A stretch of 64,000 bases of DNA from NCBI RefSeq assembly GCF_019636155.1, contig NZ_JAHBYB010000006.1, forward strand, positions 1 through 64,000, given 5' to 3'. Each line of letters begins with the position of its first letter. Within the stretch, counting starts at the first letter, position 1. This DNA comes from Brevundimonas sp. Its GTDB lineage: Bacteria; Pseudomonadota; Alphaproteobacteria; Caulobacterales; Caulobacteraceae. Under the pieces are notes generated by a model. The model had not been told where the DNA came from. It searched no databases and saw nothing but the letters and a program-made list of their open reading frames with translations. Made by a program: the position numbers and the translations under genes. Below are positions 46,982-55,407 of this stretch, piece after piece.

Positions 46982-47928
46982 GCCGCCGCCCTCCAGGCCG
47001 GGGCGTCGGTGCGGACGGCGGCGCGCAGCCGGGCCGAGCGGGCGCGGGGATTGACGGCGCGTTCCGCCTCTCCGGCCTCTCTCGCGCCCTTGAACTGCAG
47101 GGTGAAGCTGGGCCGGCGGGTGTCGACGGCGACCGGGGCATGGCGCGAGCCGCCGGGCGTATTGCCGGTGCGTTCGGTCAGGAACTGTTTGACGATCCGG
47201 TCTTCCAGCGAATGGAAGGTGACGACCGCCAGCCGCCCGCCGGGCGCCAGGGTCGCCTCGGCCGCCTGAAGCCCGCGCGTCAGCTCGCCCAGTTCGTCGT
47301 TGACCGCGATGCGCAGAGCCTGGAACACGCGGGTGGCCGGATGGATAGGCGCGCCGCGACGGCCGCCGACGGCCTTTTCGATGGTTTCCGCCAGATCCAG
47401 GGTGCGGGTGAAAGGCGTCTCGGCCCGGCGGCGCAGGATGACGCTGGCGATCCGGCCCGACTGCCGCTCTTCGCCATACAGTTTGAAGATATGGGCCAGG
47501 GGGCCGTGGTCCCAGCCGTTGACGATGTCGGCGGCGCTTTCGCCTTCACCGGACATCCGCATGTCCAGAGGCCCGTCGCGCAGGAAGGAGAAGCCCCGCT
47601 CGGCCTGGTCCAACTGCATGGATGAGACGCCGATGTCGAAGACGGCGCCGTCCAGCCGCGCCTGGCCCGTCCCGGCGAAGGCTTCGGACAGGCCCGAGAA
47701 GGGGGTGCGGACCAGCTGGAATTTGCCCGGGAAGTCTGCAGCCACGGCCTCGGCGTGCGGCTGGACCGTCGGGTCGCGGTCCAGGGCGATGACGGTGGCC
47801 CCGGTCGCCAGGATGGCGCGGGTATAGCCGCCGGCGCCGAAGGTGGCGTCGATCATCACATCGCCTGGCGCGGGGGCCAGGGCCTGGATCACCTCGGCCA
47901 GCAGGACGGGGGCGTGGGGGCCGCTCAT
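46978..47928 (-). CDS. rsmH: 16S rRNA (cytosine-1402-N4)-methyltransferase RsmH (MraW)
   Basis: A 316-residue SAM-dependent methyltransferase. It has [10 protein letters not shown] at the start, the SAM motif [10 protein letters not shown] (about 27-36), [25 protein letters not shown], the DMRM segment and [14 protein letters not shown] near the C terminus. It modifies C1402 of 16S rRNA at the P site. Both ends overlap neighbours by four bases (mraZ stop and ftsL start). Confidence 0.97.
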   Translation of the reverse strand: MSGPHAPVLLAEVIQALAPAPGDVMIDATFGAGGYTRAILATGATVIALDRDPTVQPHAEAVAADFPGKFQLVRTPFSGLSEAFAGTGQARLDGAVFDIGVSSMQLDQAERGFSFLRDGPLDMRMSGEGESAADIVNGWDHGPLAHIFKLYGEERQSGRIASVILRRRAETPFTRTLDLAETIEKAVGGRRGAPIHPATRVFQALRIAVNDELGELTRGLQAAEATLAPGGRLAVVTFHSLEDRIVKQFLTERTGNTPGGSRHAPVAVDTRRPSFTLQFKGAREAGEAERAVNPRARSARLRAAVRTDAPAWRAAA

Positions 47929-48413
47929 TGCCCGCCCCCCTCGACCTTCAGCTGGGCCGCCAGGCGCAGGGCGCCCAGCTGGGCCATGCCGTCCTTGGCC
48001 GCCTGACGCTGTTCGGCGCGGCGAGCCGCCCATTTGTCGCGGTTCCAGATCTGGAACCGGTCGCCCAGGCCGACGATCATCACCGTCTCGCCCAGCCCTG
48101 CCTCGGCGCACAGGCCTTCCGGCAAGGTGATCCGTCCGCCGCCGTCGAAGGCCAGTCGCGTCTGTTCGCCCAGCACCTGCCATTCCAGGGACGACCGTTC
48201 CTTGGACCCGAACGGCAGGCCGCGGATCATTTCCAGATAGGTGGCCAGCAGGTTGTCGCCGCCCGCCTCCAGGCAGTCGGCCTCGATGGAGGGGAAGCAG
48301 AAGATGCGGGCGTCGGCGCCATTGTCTGCGGTCCGGAACTCCTGGGGGATCAGGAGCCGGCGCTTGCCGTCCAGCTGTTTCTCGAAGGTCGAGAAAAACA
48401 CGCCCTGCCCCAC
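47925..48413 (-). CDS. mraZ: Transcriptional regulator MraZ
   Basis: A 162-residue AbrB-like double-domain protein with two SpoVT/AbrB folds ([20 protein letters not shown] and [17 protein letters not shown]). MraZ binds direct TGGG repeats in front of its own operon and represses it; four such repeats lie at 48482-48515. The start is uncertain: GTG at 48413 (preceded by GGGAG) or GTG at 48401, which would give MFFSTFEKQ as in relatives. It is the first gene of the dcw operon. Confidence 0.95.
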   Translation of the reverse strand: MGQGVFFSTFEKQLDGKRRLLIPQEFRTADNGADARIFCFPSIEADCLEAGGDNLLATYLEMIRGLPFGSKERSSLEWQVLGEQTRLAFDGGGRITLPEGLCAEAGLGETVMIVGLGDRFQIWNRDKWAARRAEQRQAAKDGMAQLGALRLAAQLKVEGGGQ

Positions 48414-48481
48414 CGGGCCGCCCGGCCCGCTCCCTTCAGAATCCCGTCGTCAGATGGCGACGCAGCCCCAGTTCATGAGAC

Positions 48482-48515
48482 TGGGATAGCATGGGATCAA
48501 ATGGGTCTCAATGGG
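48482..48515. promoter_or_regulatory. MraZ operator: four TGGG repeats at 10-base period
   Basis: TGGG occurs at 48482, 48492, 48502 and 48512, exactly ten bases apart, on the strand opposite mraZ. This matches the TGGGN-N5 direct repeats described for MraZ binding upstream of mraZ in other bacteria, though those differ in number and position. Confidence 0.85.
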
Positions 48516-48579
48516 AATGGTTGACGCGATTTAACCAAGATTGGGCTGTGGCGGACTGGTCACGCCCGGCGCTATACTG

Positions 48580-48594
48580 GAACAAACATGGAAC
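48580..48594. promoter_or_regulatory. LexA-box-like site GAAC-N7-GAAC between rnpB and mraZ
   Basis: GAAC (48580-48583), seven bases, GAAC (48591-48594): an exact match to the alphaproteobacterial SOS box (GTTC-N7-GTTC on the minus strand). It touches a TATA-like hexamer (48573-48578) and lies about 170 bases before mraZ. Read with the rest of the region, it could serve the dcw operon. No small ORF on either strand looks convincing as an alternative target. Confidence 0.5.
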
Positions 48595-48690
48595 ATTGAA
48601 GTATTCACACCCTGTGGAGCGATCATGCGCCGCCTTGTCGCCCAAGGGGTTAACGGGCGCCGCGCCTGGGGATGGGATGGGGAGGAAAAT

Positions 48691-49103
48691 GCCAGACGGC
48701 CTGTAAGCCGGGTTCTGTTCCGTTCCGAAAAACGGCGACGATCATTCCTCTGGGCCGGCCCTTGCGGACCGGCTCTCGCGACCAACCCGGGCGTCTCGGG
48801 CGGTGAACCCTGCGGACCGAAGCCCGCGCGACGCCCCTATTCGGTCTTGCTCCAGGCGGGGCTTGCCATGCCGGTCGCGTTGCCGAGACCGCGGTGGGCT
48901 CTTACCCCACCCTTTCACCCTTGCCCGCGCCGAAGCGCCGGCGGTTTGCTTTCTGTGGCGCTATCCCTCGGGTCGCCCCGGGCGGAAGTTATCCGCCGCC
49001 TCTTCACCGTGGAGCCCGGACTTTCCTCCCTCCTTCGCCGAGGCCTCGGAGGGCAGGCCCTGCGTAGCTTCAGCGGAGCAGGGCGACCGCCCGGCCGTCT
49101 GGC
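48691..49103 (-). ncRNA. rnpB: RNase P RNA (rnpB)
   Basis: The catalytic RNA of RNase P, which trims tRNA 5' ends. On the minus strand the universally conserved segments occur in order: GAGGAAAGTCCGGGCTC (about 49011-49027), AGAAAGCAAACCGCC (about 48940-48955), AAGGGTGAAAGGGTG with GGTAAGAGCCCACC, and near the 3' end ACAGAACCCGGCTTA (about 48704-48718). The P1 helix is formed by GCCAGACGGCC at 49093-49103 and GGCCGTCTGGC at 48691-48701, which fixes both ends to within a few bases. The 3' end is followed by ATTTTCC. Open reading frames across this stretch are spurious. Confidence 0.97.
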
Positions 49104-49109
49104 GCGCGA

Positions 49110-49138
49110 CAGATGCGCCCGAGGCCCGCCCAGGTCAA
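49110..49138 (-). promoter_or_regulatory. rnpB: rnpB promoter
   Basis: The minus strand has -35 TTGACC (49133-49138), a 17-base spacer and CATCTG (49110-49115) as the -10. It ends seven bases before the rnpB 5' end inferred from the P1 helix. Confidence 0.65.
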
Positions 49139-49195
49139 CCGGGGTCGTCAGGCGGCGTCAGTGGCGGCGGATCGGCGTTCGGCTAGGCTGATCTC

Positions 49196-49741
49196 ATGAT
49201 CCCGTTCGTCGCCGCCCTTCTGCTGGCCGCCGTCCAGACTCCCGCCGACGAGGCGCGGATGCAGCGGATCGGGCCGCATGTGTCCGCCTGCATCCGGGGC
49301 CAGGCCGCGCAGGGCGAGCTGATCGAGGCCTGCGCCGAGCGGCTGGCCGCCCGCGCCGAGGTCGTCGCCGCCCGCCGCGCCGAGGAGGAAGCCGAGGCTC
49401 TGCGCCTGTGGGGCGAGCCCTGCGACCCTCTGGACGAGGTGACCGGCCATTGCCCGGCCGAGAAACGCATGGCCAGCCACGCCCGCGCCTGCATCGACCG
49501 CCGCCCCGACGATCAGACCCTTCAGGACTGCGTCGCCGGCCGCGAGGCGGCGGGCGAACGCTATGACCACTGGGCCGAGAGTGTTCAGGCCCGGCGGCAG
49601 GCCGAGGCCGCGCGGGCCGAACCCGAGCCGGATCCCGACCCGGCCGCCGACCGAAACGGCTGCCGCCGCGAACGGGTGATCAGCCCGGACGGGCAATCCG
49701 TCTCCTATTCCTTCGCCTGCAACCGCTCCTGGACCCGCTGA
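49196..49741 (+). CDS. Small secreted Cys-containing protein (paralogue of the next gene)
   Basis: A 181-residue protein with an N-terminal hydrophobic signal (MIPFVAALLLAAVQT) and a helical Ala/Arg/Glu-rich middle with the motif LIEACAERLA. A C-terminal block CRRE...SPDGQSVSYSFACN follows. The same two motifs recur in the gene ten bases downstream, so the two are tandem paralogues. I do not recognise a family. It lies just upstream of, and divergent from, rnpB. Confidence 0.7.
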   Translation: MIPFVAALLLAAVQTPADEARMQRIGPHVSACIRGQAAQGELIEACAERLAARAEVVAARRAEEEAEALRLWGEPCDPLDEVTGHCPAEKRMASHARACIDRRPDDQTLQDCVAGREAAGERYDHWAESVQARRQAEAARAEPEPDPDPAADRNGCRRERVISPDGQSVSYSFACNRSWTR

Positions 49742-49750
49742 GGCCTGCCC

Positions 49751-50236
49751 ATGCTGATCTCGATCCTGACCCTGACGGGATTCATGGCGCTGCAGGAGCC
49801 CGCGCCCGCCGCTGCGCCGGCGACCGAGGCCGAGAGGGCCGCCGACCTGCGCGCCCGCGCCGTGGTCCGCTGCCAGACCACTCCGCGCGGCCAGGGCGAA
49901 AGCGTCGAAGCCTGCGCCGAGCGGCGGGTAGCGGCCCTGATGGGAACCTATGGCACGACCGCCGGGGCCCTGGCCGCCACCGCCGGCTGGGTTACGAATG
50001 AGGCGGGCCCGGCGAGGGGCCCTTTGGGCTTTCCCACGCTGGCCGACGGCCTGGCGCCGGAGAGGCGGGCGTTTACCCCGCCCGACCGGACCTATCAGCC
50101 GCCGCAGCCGCGCTGCCGCCGGGAATCGACGCGTAGCGAGGACGGCAGCTCATCCTCCAGCACCCTGATCTGCGGCAACGGCGGGGCGGCCGAAGAGGCG
50201 GCGCGGCGCATGCTGGACAATGTAATGGGGAACTAG
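49751..50236 (+). CDS. Small secreted Cys-containing protein (paralogue of the previous gene)
   Basis: A 161-residue protein with an N-terminal hydrophobic segment and the motif SVEACAERRVAAL. A Pro-rich middle (QPPQPR) is followed by a C-terminal CRREST...EDGSSSSSTLICGN, matching the block in the preceding protein. The four conserved cysteines could form two disulfides. It overlaps the convergent amidase gene by four bases. Function unknown. Confidence 0.7.
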   Translation: MLISILTLTGFMALQEPAPAAAPATEAERAADLRARAVVRCQTTPRGQGESVEACAERRVAALMGTYGTTAGALAATAGWVTNEAGPARGPLGFPTLADGLAPERRAFTPPDRTYQPPQPRCRRESTRSEDGSSSSSTLICGNGGAAEEAARRMLDNVMGN

Positions 50237-50994
50237 AGAACCCCGGTCGTGCTCTCGGCGCTGGCCAGTTGCAGCAGGCCGACCAGGCGGGCGCGGGTCT
50301 CGCCGTCGGCGATCCCGTCGATGTTGGACGGCCGCCAGTGGCGCTGGAAGGCGGTGACGGTCAGGCGCGTTTCCTCGTCATAGTCGCCGCCCGGCTTCAG
50401 CCCATAGCCCAGCCGGTGCAGGCCCGCGCGCAGCACGATCACCCCCATCCCCTCGTCGCCCGGCGACAGGGGGGCGCCTAGGGCGGCGACGCGTTCGGCC
50501 GCCGGCTCGAACCACAGGCCGTGCCCCGCCCCCGCCAGCTGCTTCCACGGAAACAGTTCGCCGGGGTCCTGCTTGCGCTCGGGCGCCAGGTCGGAATGGG
50601 CGATGATGCGGGCGTCGGGGATGGTCCACCGCGACCGGATGTCGGCGACCAGGGCGATCACCGCCTCGATCTGATCGTCCGGGAAGGGGCGATAGCCGAA
50701 CGCGTGGCCGGGATTGACGATCTCAATGCCGATGGAGGCGGCGTTGCAGTCGGTCTGCCCCTGCCAGGCGCCGCGCCCGGCGTGCCAGGCGCGCCTTTCC
50801 TCGGCCACCAGCCGCAGGATCGAGCCGTCCTCGTTGACCACATAGTGGGCCGAGACCTTGGCGTCCGGGTCGCGCAGCCGGGCCACGGCCTCATGGCCCG
50901 TCTTCATGCCGGTGTAATGCAGCACCAGCATGTCCGGCGGCGCGCGCCGCTGGTCGAAATTGGGCGACGGGGCCTCGAGGAGGGTCGGAGCCAT
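50233..50994 (-). CDS. N-acetylmuramoyl-L-alanine amidase (amidase_2 plus peptidoglycan-binding domain)
   Basis: A 253-residue AmpD/AmiD-type zinc amidase that cleaves the bond between MurNAc and L-Ala. Zinc ligands are His26 (LVLHYTG), His133 (AHSDLAPERKQDPG) and Asp143, with Glu91 as a likely catalytic residue. A C-terminal PG_binding_1 domain (about 180-248, FQRHWRPSNIDGIADGET) is the AmiD layout. No signal peptide is visible from ATG 50994, so location (cytoplasmic AmpD-like or exported) is open. Confidence 0.9.
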   Translation of the reverse strand: MAPTLLEAPSPNFDQRRAPPDMLVLHYTGMKTGHEAVARLRDPDAKVSAHYVVNEDGSILRLVAEERRAWHAGRGAWQGQTDCNAASIGIEIVNPGHAFGYRPFPDDQIEAVIALVADIRSRWTIPDARIIAHSDLAPERKQDPGELFPWKQLAGAGHGLWFEPAAERVAALGAPLSPGDEGMGVIVLRAGLHRLGYGLKPGGDYDEETRLTVTAFQRHWRPSNIDGIADGETRARLVGLLQLASAESTTGVL

Positions 50995-50998
50995 CGGC

Positions 50999-51319
50999 TC
51001 AGCGCGACTGGCGGTCCCAGCCGTAGGCGACCCAGGTCCCGCCCACCTTCTGGGCCTCGATGACGTCGGCGTCGCCGGCGCGGCGGCGCGGCTGGGCGTT
51101 GCGGCGCGCGCGCAGGGCCAGGCCGGCGAAGAAGACCACCACACCGGCGCACAGGGCGAAGACGGCCACGGCGGCGGCGGTGAAGACGGCCAGGACGGCG
51201 CCGAAGACCAGGGCGGCGGCCGAGGCGACCAGTCCGGCCAGCCAGACGAACGGCGCCAGCAGGCCCGAGGGCCGGCGGCCGGCCATGCCGATCCGGACGA
51301 AACCGTCAGACTGGGTCAT
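50999..51319 (-). CDS. Small membrane protein of unknown function
   Basis: A 106-residue protein with two adjacent hydrophobic helices (about 21-42 and 45-70) and a basic C-terminal tail ending WVAYGWDRQSR. GGAGG lies a few bases upstream of ATG 51319. It directly precedes the amidase gene on the same strand (four-base gap), so they are likely co-transcribed. No family recognised. Confidence 0.65.
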   Translation of the reverse strand: MTQSDGFVRIGMAGRRPSGLLAPFVWLAGLVASAAALVFGAVLAVFTAAAVAVFALCAGVVVFFAGLALRARRNAQPRRRAGDADVIEAQKVGGTWVAYGWDRQSR

Positions 51320-51426
51320 CACGCCTCCTTCATGGCGTCGGGGAGAACGCCTGAACCCGCAATGTCGGTCCTTGAACCTGAACGGTCAATGGAGCGCCCC
51401 TTCACAGGCGAGTGTGTCGCAGGCCC

Positions 51427-53205
51427 TCAGAACGGCTGGTCGGCCAGGACCGTGGCCCCCTGCCCGCGCGCCCGGTCGGCCTGGACCTGGCGCAGGGCCG
51501 CCTGGGCGGTCGGGTCGCGCGTCACGGCGCCCAGCATGACCAGGGCGCGCGCCGCCTCGGACTGGACGCCGAAGGCCTGGGACAGGGCCTCCCACGGCGA
51601 CAGGGCCTTGGGATAGCGTTTGAACCGGACGGACTCGGTCTCGGGGATATTGGCCAGGGCGCGGGCGCGGCCGATGGCCTCCTCCAGCCCGCCCAGGTGG
51701 TCGACCAGGCCCAGGGCCTTGGCCTGGGCGCCGGTCCAGACGCGGCCGCGCGCGATCTCGCGCACCCGGGCGGCCGGGATGCGGCGGCCGGTCGAGACGC
51801 GGGCGACGAACTCGTCATAGGTGCGGTCCATCGAGGCGGAGAAGGCGCGGCGCTGTTCCGGGGTCCAGGACTGACCGGGCGAGAAGGCGTCGGCATAGTC
51901 GCCGCCGATCGACAGGCCGCGCATGTCCACCCCGAACCGGCCCAGGGCGTTGGCCAGGACGAATTTGCCGCCGAACACCCCGATGGAGCCGGTCAGGGTC
52001 GAAGGCTGGGCCACGATCTCATTGGCCTCGGAGCTGATCCAATAGCCGCCCGAGGCGGCGTAGGCGCCCATGGAGACCACCACCGGCTTGCCCGCCGCCT
52101 TGGCCGCGCGCACCGCGGCCAGGATCTGTTCTGAGGCTTCCGGAGACCCGCCGGGCGAGGAGACGCGGAAGACGATGGCCTTCACGTCCTTGTCCTTGAT
52201 GGCGTCGTAGAGGGCCTCGGCCGTGTCGTCAGAACGGATGGACGAGCCCGAACCGAACGGGTCGGCGCCGACGCCGCGGCCGGTCATGATCGCCCCCTCG
52301 CCGCCGACGATGGCGATGGCGCTGCGGCCCGATCCGGCGCGCTCGCCCCTGGCCGTGGCGTAGTCGCCGAACGCGACGATGTCGGCATTGCGGCCGGCGC
52401 GGCGTTTGGCCTCGGCCTCAGCCTCCTCGACCTGGCCGATCCGGTCGATCAGCTTGCGTTCCAGGGCCTGATCGGCGGTGTAGGGACCGACCTCTATCGT
52501 CGCCTTCAGGGCGGCGGCGGTGGTCTTGCGGTCCTGGGCCGCGCTGGCCAGGGCGCTGTCGTAGATGGAGGTCATCCAGGCCCGCATCGCCTCGCGGTGC
52601 GGCTCGGTGAAATCGCTCTGGGTGTAGATGTTGACGGCGTTCTTGTATTCGTAGCGCTGCTCGAACTCGGCGCGCACGCCGTATTTGTCGAAGGCCCGGC
52701 CCAGGAAGACCTCGTCGGCCGAGAAGCCCGTGGCCTGGAAGGAGGCCGTGTTCTGCATCCACAGTTCGGACGCCGAGGCCCCGACCATATAGCTGGAGAC
52801 CACCGCCCCGACGGGCTGGAAGCCCTGGGAATGGGCGATCACGGGCTTGCCCGCGGCGCGGAAGCGGCGGATGGCCTGGCGCACCTCGTCGGCGGCGGCC
52901 GGGGTCATGCCCGCCTCGGGCAGGCGCACCAGCAGCACCTTCACATGGGCGTCCTTCTCGGCCTGGGCCAGGGTGTCGACCACCTGGATCACCGACAGGC
53001 CCGAGCCGCCGAAGCTGGCGAAGGGGTTGGACGGCGCCTGGTCGGTCAGGCCGCCGCGCAGGTCCAGCTCCAGCACCGCATTGGCCGGGGTCGCCGGCTT
53101 GGACGAGGCGCCGGCCGCGGCCATGATCAGCACGATCGGCACGACGATCACGAACAGGATCAGGCCCGCGAAGACGCCCAGAAGCGTCAGGAAAAACTGT
53201 TTCAT
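51427..53205 (-). CDS. sppA: Signal peptide peptidase SppA (67-kDa type)
   Basis: A 592-residue membrane-anchored S49 serine protease that degrades cleaved signal peptides. One N-terminal helix (about 7-30) is followed by two tandem S49 domains. The catalytic Ser is in MGAYAASGGYWISSEAN and the catalytic Lys is probably in YEYKNAVNIYTQ in the N-terminal domain. The family glycine segments (VSSPGGSPEASEQI, LTGSIGVFGGK) are clear. It appears monocistronic. Confidence 0.94.
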   Translation of the reverse strand: MKQFFLTLLGVFAGLILFVIVVPIVLIMAAAGASSKPATPANAVLELDLRGGLTDQAPSNPFASFGGSGLSVIQVVDTLAQAEKDAHVKVLLVRLPEAGMTPAAADEVRQAIRRFRAAGKPVIAHSQGFQPVGAVVSSYMVGASASELWMQNTASFQATGFSADEVFLGRAFDKYGVRAEFEQRYEYKNAVNIYTQSDFTEPHREAMRAWMTSIYDSALASAAQDRKTTAAALKATIEVGPYTADQALERKLIDRIGQVEEAEAEAKRRAGRNADIVAFGDYATARGERAGSGRSAIAIVGGEGAIMTGRGVGADPFGSGSSIRSDDTAEALYDAIKDKDVKAIVFRVSSPGGSPEASEQILAAVRAAKAAGKPVVVSMGAYAASGGYWISSEANEIVAQPSTLTGSIGVFGGKFVLANALGRFGVDMRGLSIGGDYADAFSPGQSWTPEQRRAFSASMDRTYDEFVARVSTGRRIPAARVREIARGRVWTGAQAKALGLVDHLGGLEEAIGRARALANIPETESVRFKRYPKALSPWEALSQAFGVQSEAARALVMLGAVTRDPTAQAALRQVQADRARGQGATVLADQPF

Positions 53206-53410
53206 AGGCGGCGGGCGGGTCCAGGACGCGGCCAGGGTTCGGCGCGGATGAACCTTAGAGACCCAGTCGTAACCGTCAAATGAAGGTCGCGCAACGGGCG
53301 AGCCGCCCTGGCTGCATGGCGGGTTCCTGATCGGGGCGGTGGTGGATGAAGCCAGCGGCTTGACGCGCGGGCGCGTCGGCGGTCCCCTGTGAGCCCGATG
53401 GGAGGGTTAG

Positions 53411-54160
53411 ATGATGCGTGTGGGTGTTTGCGCCGGTCTGGCGATGGGCCTGGCTATTTCGGCGTGTGCCCCCGCATGGGCCCAGGACGCCGTGGCGGAC
53501 CGGCCCTCGATCGTAGTTAGTGGTGTCGGCACCGTCGAACGCGCGCCCGACCTGTTCCGGGTCCACGTCAATCTTGAGGGCAGAGGAGCCGACCAGGTTT
53601 CGGCCCTGCGCGCCCTGGCCCAGGTCCAGTCGCGTGTAAACGAGCGGCTGGGCGGTCTGCCTAATCTACAGCGGCTCAGGATCTCAACGTCCGGAGTGAT
53701 GGTGAAGCCTGCCTATGAAAGCGATTGCCCCACATACAGCGAAATGAACTGCGCCTTGGCTGGCTATGTCGCCTCGATCCAGCTGAGAGTGGAGGGGTCG
53801 CCCTCCAACCTCGCAGGAAACATAGTGTCCGTCGCATCGGAGGCGGGGGCCGCTCGCGCTTCGCTGGAGGGATTCAGCGTGGATGATCAGTCCGCTCTAC
53901 GCGCCGAGGCGAGCCGGCTGGCCATCGAGAGCGCCCGACGCCAGGCGACAATCATCGCCGACGCCTCGGGCCTGCGCCTGGTTCGCGTCCTGAAGATTCA
54001 GGAACCCGGAAGCTCGACGGCCATGGGCGTTCAGTTCGAGGATGCGGTGTTGGTCGATCTCGAAGGCGTCAATGGCGCCAACGCGGCGGTCGAACTATCG
54101 ACCAATCCGACACCCGTCCAGGTGACCAGCCGCCTCAGCGTCGTGTTCGAGGTTGAGTAG
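53411..54160 (+). CDS. SIMPL-domain (DUF541) periplasmic protein
   Basis: A 249-residue exported protein with a signal peptide ending near AWAQ. The SIMPL/DUF541 fold is evident: IVVSGVGTVERAPD at the start, a central YVASIQLRVEG and the C-terminal helix EASRLAIESARRQATIIADASGL. Members are linked to oxidative-stress defence and outer-membrane roles but lack a defined reaction. An extra Cys pair (SDCPTY, NCALAG) is present. GGAGGG precedes the ATG. A paralogue lies convergently at 54486. Confidence 0.88.
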   Translation: MMRVGVCAGLAMGLAISACAPAWAQDAVADRPSIVVSGVGTVERAPDLFRVHVNLEGRGADQVSALRALAQVQSRVNERLGGLPNLQRLRISTSGVMVKPAYESDCPTYSEMNCALAGYVASIQLRVEGSPSNLAGNIVSVASEAGAARASLEGFSVDDQSALRAEASRLAIESARRQATIIADASGLRLVRVLKIQEPGSSTAMGVQFEDAVLVDLEGVNGANAAVELSTNPTPVQVTSRLSVVFEVE

Positions 54161-54163
54161 ACC

Positions 54164-54439
54164 ATGACTCGTTCGCTGAAGACGCTGCGCTGGGCGCTGT
54201 TCGGGGGCTATGTGCTGGTCGGGGCCGTGGCGCTGATGGCGGCGACGCCGGCGGGGCTGGCGGCCCTGGGGCTGGGGCAGGTCGATGTCAGCTTCCTGCC
54301 GGCGACGATCCTGGGCCTGCCGTGGAGCCTGCCCCTGTTCCTGTTCGACGACGGGGCGGCGGCGCGGCTGGCCACCCTGGGTATCTGCTATGGGCTGAAT
54401 GTCGGGGTCGGGCTGATGCTGGCCCGCGGGGACAGCTGA
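54164..54439 (+). CDS. Small membrane protein of unknown function
   Basis: A 91-residue hydrophobic protein with about three membrane segments (residues 10-30, 43-60, 67-85). Its start lies three bases after the preceding SIMPL gene, so it is co-transcribed and probably coupled. It ends at a bidirectional hairpin. No family recognised. Confidence 0.6.
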   Translation: MTRSLKTLRWALFGGYVLVGAVALMAATPAGLAALGLGQVDVSFLPATILGLPWSLPLFLFDDGAAARLATLGICYGLNVGVGLMLARGDS

Positions 54440-54446
54440 GGCGGGA

Positions 54447-54476
54447 CAGCCCCGCCGCCGGACGGCGACGGGGCTG
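54447..54476. terminator. Bidirectional hairpin terminator between convergent genes
   Basis: CAGCCCCG and CGGGGCTG arms enclose CGCC-GGAC-GGCG, giving a nearly perfect stem with a GGAC loop, between the two convergent transcripts. Confidence 0.7.
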
Positions 54477-54485
54477 AGGGCGCGA

Positions 54486-55235
54486 TCAGCGCAGGTCGTA
54501 GACACCGGTGATGTCGATCCGCACCGTCAGTTCGCCGGCGGCGACGGGGGTGGAATCGGCCCCGGCCATGGCCATTTCGGCGCGGGCGTACATGACCGGC
54601 GGACGCGGGGTGTAGCCGCCGCCTTCCGACAGGGAGCGGATGCCGCCCAGTTCGACGCCCAGGGCCTGGGCGTAGAGGGCCGCCTTGCCCTGAAGCGCGC
54701 GCACGGCCAGCTGGCGGGCCTGGTTCTCGGCCGCCGAGGGATCCTTCAGGCCGAAGCTGATGCCGTCGATCTGATTGACCCCGGCGGCGACCACGGCGTC
54801 GGCGGTCGTGCCGACCTTGGCCAGGTCCTCGATGATGACGGTGACGCGGTTGTTGGCCTGATAGCCGCGCAGGCGGGGCGGCTCGTTCTGGACATAGTCA
54901 TACTGGGCCGACAGGTTCAGGCCCGAGGTCTGGACGCTGCGTTCCGGGATGCCGGCGCGGCGCAGGGCGGCCATCACCTCGGTCATCCGGGCCGCGTTCT
55001 GGCGCATGGCCTCGGCGGCGGTCGGGGCCTCGGTCACCACGCCGAAGCTGATGCTGGCCATGTCGGGCGCGGCCTTGACCTCGCCATAGGCCGACAGGTT
55101 CAGCGACGGGCGCTCGGTCACCGCCTGGATGGTCAGGGGCGCGCCGCCGTTCGGCTGGGACTGGGCGATGGCGGGGGCCGCGGCGGCGGCGGTCAGGGCG
55201 GCGCCCAGGATCAGGGCGGTGGTCGTGCGGTTCAT
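54486..55235 (-). CDS. SIMPL-domain (DUF541) periplasmic protein, second copy
   Basis: A 249-residue exported protein with a signal peptide ending near AIAQ. Classic SIMPL segments are LNLSAYGEVKAAPDMASISFGVVTEA, RGYQANNRVTV and the C-terminal ENQARQLAVRALQGKAALYAQALG. It is closer to the standard DUF541 consensus than the convergent gene at 53411. The reaction is unknown. Confidence 0.9.
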   Translation of the reverse strand: MNRTTTALILGAALTAAAAAPAIAQSQPNGGAPLTIQAVTERPSLNLSAYGEVKAAPDMASISFGVVTEAPTAAEAMRQNAARMTEVMAALRRAGIPERSVQTSGLNLSAQYDYVQNEPPRLRGYQANNRVTVIIEDLAKVGTTADAVVAAGVNQIDGISFGLKDPSAAENQARQLAVRALQGKAALYAQALGVELGGIRSLSEGGGYTPRPPVMYARAEMAMAGADSTPVAAGELTVRIDITGVYDLR

Positions 55236-55407
55236 GTCGGTCTCCGTCTAGGGGCGGTCGGCCCAGGGTGGCGCGCGACCGTGGCCGGACCTTGGCCTTA
55301 TGGGCCTGAACCCAATGGCCACGCCCGTGTGCAGGTTCCGTTCAGCCTCGCGGCGAAACGGCGCCCTTTTCGCCCGTCCGCGCGCCTGCTAGGCGGGGGC
55401 GTTCGGC

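Noticed and set aside
48455-48511. Tiny ORF of about 18 codons between the LexA-like box and mraZ as an SOS division inhibitor
   Set aside because: No ribosome-binding site, no hydrophobic segment like SidA, and its DNA overlaps the MraZ operator repeats.
48531-49191. Open frames on both strands between mraZ and 49.19 kb
   Set aside because: The region encodes RNase P RNA, whose conserved segments and P1 helix are unmistakable. Predicted peptides here are typical false genes over rnpB.
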